In this document: in pieces, positions 13,463 through 15,530 of the stretch
Position numbering within the stretch: position 1 is the first letter of the stretch
How the letters are laid out: each line of letters starts with the position of its first letter
NCBI GenBank assembly: GCA_031255955.1
Contig: JAIRRO010000054.1
Location: 1 to 15,530 of the forward strand
Length of the DNA: 15,530 nt
Direction of reading: 5' to 3'
From: Oscillospiraceae bacterium
GTDB taxonomy: Bacteria > Bacillota > Clostridia > Oscillospirales > Oscillospiraceae
Made by a program: the position numbers and the translations under genes
The notes under the pieces: generated by a model
Databases searched by the model: none
What the model was told of the DNA's origin: nothing
What the model saw: the letters and a program-made list of their open reading frames with translations, nothing else

Positions 13463-15039
13463 ACGCGCCGTCCGGCAGACGGCGCGTTTCCGTTCTCCGG
13501 ATGCGTCCAGAGAACGACACAATTCTTACCGCCGGCTTTCGCCGCGTAAAGCGCTTCGTCGGCGCGCAGCGTCATATCCGTGATATCGCTGTCCTCGAGG
13601 TTTCGCGCAAGCCCGCTGCTTATCGTCACGCGGAGCGTTTTATCCATATATTCGCACGCCAGCGACTCAACCTCGCGCCGAACGCGATCGGCAAGCGCCA
13701 TCACATGCTCATCTGAGCCGATATCCGTAATTATGATAATAAATTCCTCACCGCCCCAGCGCGCGACAATATCGTAGGGGCGCAACGCGCGCTTCATCGC
13801 CTGCGCGATACCGCGCAGCACGGCATCCCCCGCGAGATGCCCGTGAACGTCGTTAATCAGCTTGAAATCGTCGATATCCGAAATCATAAAATAGTACGGC
13901 GTACCGTTGCGCCGCGCGCGCTCGATATACGGCGCCGCGATGTCGGAGAAATGGCGGCGGTTATAGAGCCCCGTTAACGTGTCGGTGTATGCCACCTCCT
14001 CAAGGGAGCGCAAGAAGTTTTTGGATTCCGTGACGTCGCGAATAAGCACTGACCACAGCGTTCTCTCCCCGCGGCGAATGTGCGTGGCGTTGATGCTGGC
14101 GGAAAACAGGCGGCTGCCGCATTGTTCGGCGAAATCGACGTCCTCAGCCTTGTCGATGAACACCGCGGGGGAAAGCTCCTTCGGCCACTCGGCGTGGGTG
14201 TATACAGGAGAGCCGTGCTTCTCGGGATTAATCCACGGGAAAAGCACGCGCGCCGCCTTGTTGGAGGAAAGACAGCATAAATCGCCGTCCAGCAAAATAA
14301 AAGGCTCACTGATGGTGTCGATAGCCACGACGGCGGCAAGAGTGTCGGCGTCAATGTCATACCGCAGTATGTTATAATAGATGGCGGCTACGACGATGGA
14401 TAGAATATGCGGCGTTATATAAACATTGGCGCGTATATGCCCGAGCCGCGTTAACACGTGGAACACAATCTCGCTGATATACGGCAGGCTGACGGATATT
14501 AATAACGCCAGCAGCGTTGAGCGCAGCCTGCCCTCCGTTCGGATTAACCCGCGAACAAGCATAACCACCGCCACCGTGATATATAGAATCGGGAAGAACC
14601 GCAGGGCAAAATTAAGCGAGCCCGGGGTGTATGTCAGATAAAACGTGTGTACGGCGTCATATTCCATCGTGGCGTAAAGCAAGCCTGTGACGTCCGTTGT
14701 CCACGCGATGACGGCATATGCCAAGGCGGCGGCGACCGCAAATATCCGAACAAACATATGCAGCTTAATTTCGCAGTAATCGGCGACGAAGAAAAGCAGA
14801 CACGGCGAAGCCAGCCCGCTGCCGATATACAGAACCCGAACGCCGGAGAACGCGCCGCGCGTATCCCCGCCCATAAGCTCCAGCAAATGCCCGACGACAG
14901 TGAGAAAGACCGCGTTTACGAGAAAAAGAAAATATTTTCTCTTTAACGCGTCTCCGCGAAACATAATATGAAGCTCGACGAAGGACACCAAAAGCGCGGC
15001 GACAAGCACCGCGATTATTAAAGTAGGTTGAAGGTTCAT
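13459..15039 (-). CDS. membrane diguanylate cyclase (7TM sensor - PAS - GGDEF)
   Basis: A 526-residue polytopic sensor that should synthesise c-di-GMP from two GTP. Residues about 5-225 contain seven or eight hydrophobic helices arranged like the 7TM sensor region of some histidine kinases. Residues about 236-337 form a PAS-like domain ending in the usual VLIRDVTESK. The GGDEF domain begins YTDTLTGLYNRR (351-362). It has the metal-binding SDIDDFK, the active-site GGEEF (429-433) and an intact RxxD product-inhibition site (R420-D423) five residues before it, so it should be active and feedback-inhibited. The ATG at 15039-15037 has GAGG upstream. It leads the operon with birA, bioY and recG. 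The ligand sensed is unknown. Confidence 0.93.
   Translation of the reverse strand: MNLQPTLIIAVLVAALLVSFVELHIMFRGDALKRKYFLFLVNAVFLTVVGHLLELMGGDTRGAFSGVRVLYIGSGLASPCLLFFVADYCEIKLHMFVRIFAVAAALAYAVIAWTTDVTGLLYATMEYDAVHTFYLTYTPGSLNFALRFFPILYITVAVVMLVRGLIRTEGRLRSTLLALLISVSLPYISEIVFHVLTRLGHIRANVYITPHILSIVVAAIYYNILRYDIDADTLAAVVAIDTISEPFILLDGDLCCLSSNKAARVLFPWINPEKHGSPVYTHAEWPKELSPAVFIDKAEDVDFAEQCGSRLFSASINATHIRRGERTLWSVLIRDVTESKNFLRSLEEVAYTDTLTGLYNRRHFSDIAAPYIERARRNGTPYYFMISDIDDFKLINDVHGHLAGDAVLRGIAQAMKRALRPYDIVARWGGEEFIIIITDIGSDEHVMALADRVRREVESLACEYMDKTLRVTISSGLARNLEDSDITDMTLRADEALYAAKAGGKNCVVLWTHPENGNAPSAGRRV
13463..13487 (-). promoter_or_regulatory. 10-bp hairpin abutting the birA start codon
   Basis: A perfect inverted repeat (13463-13472 with 13478-13487) with a 5-nt loop lies in the last codons of the cyclase gene. 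In the sense direction its 3' arm ends at the base directly before the birA ATG. No U-tract follows, so it is not a terminator for this operon. It would cover the region where a ribosome must bind, so birA translation probably depends on ribosomes finishing the cyclase gene. Confidence 0.6.
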
Positions 15040-15079
15040 TGTATATCCGCCTCAGTGATGATAGTCGGGGGCTTGTAAC

Positions 15080-15108
15080 AGTATATTATGTCATTTGACG
15101 GAAGTCAA
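15080..15108 (-). promoter_or_regulatory. SigA-type promoter of the cyclase-birA-bioY-recG operon
   Basis: On the - strand TTGACT (15108-15103) and TATACT (15085-15080) are separated by 17 nt and lie 40 nt before the cyclase ATG. Both boxes match consensus at 5/6. It is divergent from the rpsL promoter. Confidence 0.75.
15095..15108. repeat. inverted repeat over the operon -35 box
   Basis: TTGAC (15095-15099) and GTCAA (15104-15108) form a 5-bp inverted repeat with a GGAA spacer. One arm coincides with the -35 box of the - strand promoter. It may be a small operator or a by-product of two -35-like sequences facing each other. Confidence 0.45.
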
Positions 15109-15147
15109 GAGGAATAAAAAATAAAATTCGGGCTGAAAAATTTACGC

Positions 15148-15176
15148 TTGACTTCTTAAAAATAATATGCTAAAAT
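15148..15176 (+). promoter_or_regulatory. extended -10 SigA promoter of rpsL
   Basis: TTGACT (15148-15153) and TAAAAT (15171-15176) are 17 nt apart. TG at 15168-15169 adds an extended -10 element. Transcription should start near 15182, giving a leader of about 67 nt. Confidence 0.85.
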
Positions 15177-15182
15177 ACTCTT

Positions 15183-15226
15183 CCCGCGTGTGAGAGGCGC
15201 GGGATTTCGGGACGCGATTTTTCGCG
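15183..15226 (+). promoter_or_regulatory. rpsL leader with two small hairpins
   Basis: In the rpsL 5' leader, CCCGCG (15183-15188) pairs with CGCGGG (15198-15203), and CGCGA (15213-15217) pairs with TCGCG (15222-15226) around TTTT. The first stem starts at the predicted 5' end and may stabilise the message. I know of no matching ribosomal-protein leader motif. The ribosome site AGGAGG (15238-15243) lies outside both stems. Confidence 0.45.
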
Positions 15227-15249
15227 GCTACCGGGAAAGGAGGAGAAAA

Positions 15250-15530
15250 ATGCCTACATTTAATCAGCTTGTCCGCCACGGCAGAGCGACGTTGTCCTCA
15301 AAGTCCAAGGCTCCGGCGATGCAAAAGGGTCTTAACACCCTGAAAAACAGGGAAACCGATCTGTCATCCCCGCAGAAGCGCGGCGTGTGTACGGTCGTCA
15401 AGACCCAAACGCCGAAGAAGCCGAATTCGGCGCTCCGCAAGATTGCGCGCGTTCGTCTTTCAAACGCTTATGAGGTCACGGCGTATATCCCCGGCATCGG
15501 GCACAACCTGCAAGAGCACAGCGTTGTTAT
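15250..15530 (+). CDS. rpsL: 30S ribosomal protein S12 (3' end outside window)
   Basis: Ribosomal protein of the decoding centre. The first 93 residues are visible: MPTFNQLVRHGR, then PQKRGVCT (41-48), TPKKPNSALRK (54-64, with K56 equivalent to E. coli K43, the streptomycin-resistance position, here wild type) and IPGIGHNLQEHSVV at the edge. About 13 residues (around 27-40, LNTLKNRETDLSSP) are inserted relative to E. coli S12, a feature I associate with Clostridia. The ATG at 15250 has AGGAGG at 15238-15243 with a 6-nt gap. It is transcribed from its own promoter and is probably the first gene of an rpsL-rpsG-fusA type operon continuing to the right. Confidence 0.97.
   Translation, partial: MPTFNQLVRHGRATLSSKSKAPAMQKGLNTLKNRETDLSSPQKRGVCTVVKTQTPKKPNSALRKIARVRLSNAYEVTAYIPGIGHNLQEHSVV

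Noticed and set aside
13463..13489. The birA-side hairpin as an intrinsic terminator
   Set aside because: In the operon direction no T-run follows. On the + strand only three T follow and no transcript is expected there.

Overview
The window is a GC-rich (roughly 58-60 % by eye) bacterial chromosome segment, most likely from an uncultured anaerobic Clostridia-type Firmicute. The main clue is ribosomal protein S12 at the right end. It has a 13-residue insertion before the PQKRGVC motif that I associate with Clostridia. Strong AGGAGG-type ribosome sites, SigA-type promoters with 17-nt spacers and intrinsic terminators fit the same assignment. I saw no phage, IS element, CRISPR array, tRNA or rRNA.

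Left region (1-2450, + strand): the acidic tail of an unidentified protein, glutamyl-tRNA synthetase (gltX), and a small membrane-anchored hypothetical protein, closed by a strong terminator. Just past it lies a short protein-like remnant on the - strand whose stop codon is inside the terminator stem.

Centre-left (2585-7588, + strand): a consensus SigA promoter drives a roughly 200-nt structured RNA that ends in a perfect intrinsic terminator. Starting 71 nt further on is a tightly packed five-gene operon: SAM-dependent methyltransferase, FecCD/BtuC-type permease, ABC ATPase, FecB/MolA-type binding lipoprotein, and a HypB/UreG-like GTPase with two CxxC motifs. I read it as uptake of a chelated metal, oxyanion or metallocofactor coupled to a cytoplasmic metallochaperone. 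The RNA is either a free-standing small RNA or an orphan riboswitch controlling this operon. This RNA-plus-operon unit is the best candidate in the window for something undescribed.

Centre-right (7603-9948, - strand): purC faces the operon across a shared bidirectional terminator. Upstream of it are a DUF3298-like lipoprotein and a nitroreductase, which are translationally coupled.

Right region (9971-15108, - strand): a four-gene overlapping operon in the order membrane diguanylate cyclase, biotin protein ligase (birA), biotin transporter subunit (bioY), recG. It links biotin salvage with c-di-GMP signalling and DNA repair on one message. Its promoter is divergent from the rpsL promoter, and a small inverted repeat covers its -35 box. 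rpsL runs off the right edge.
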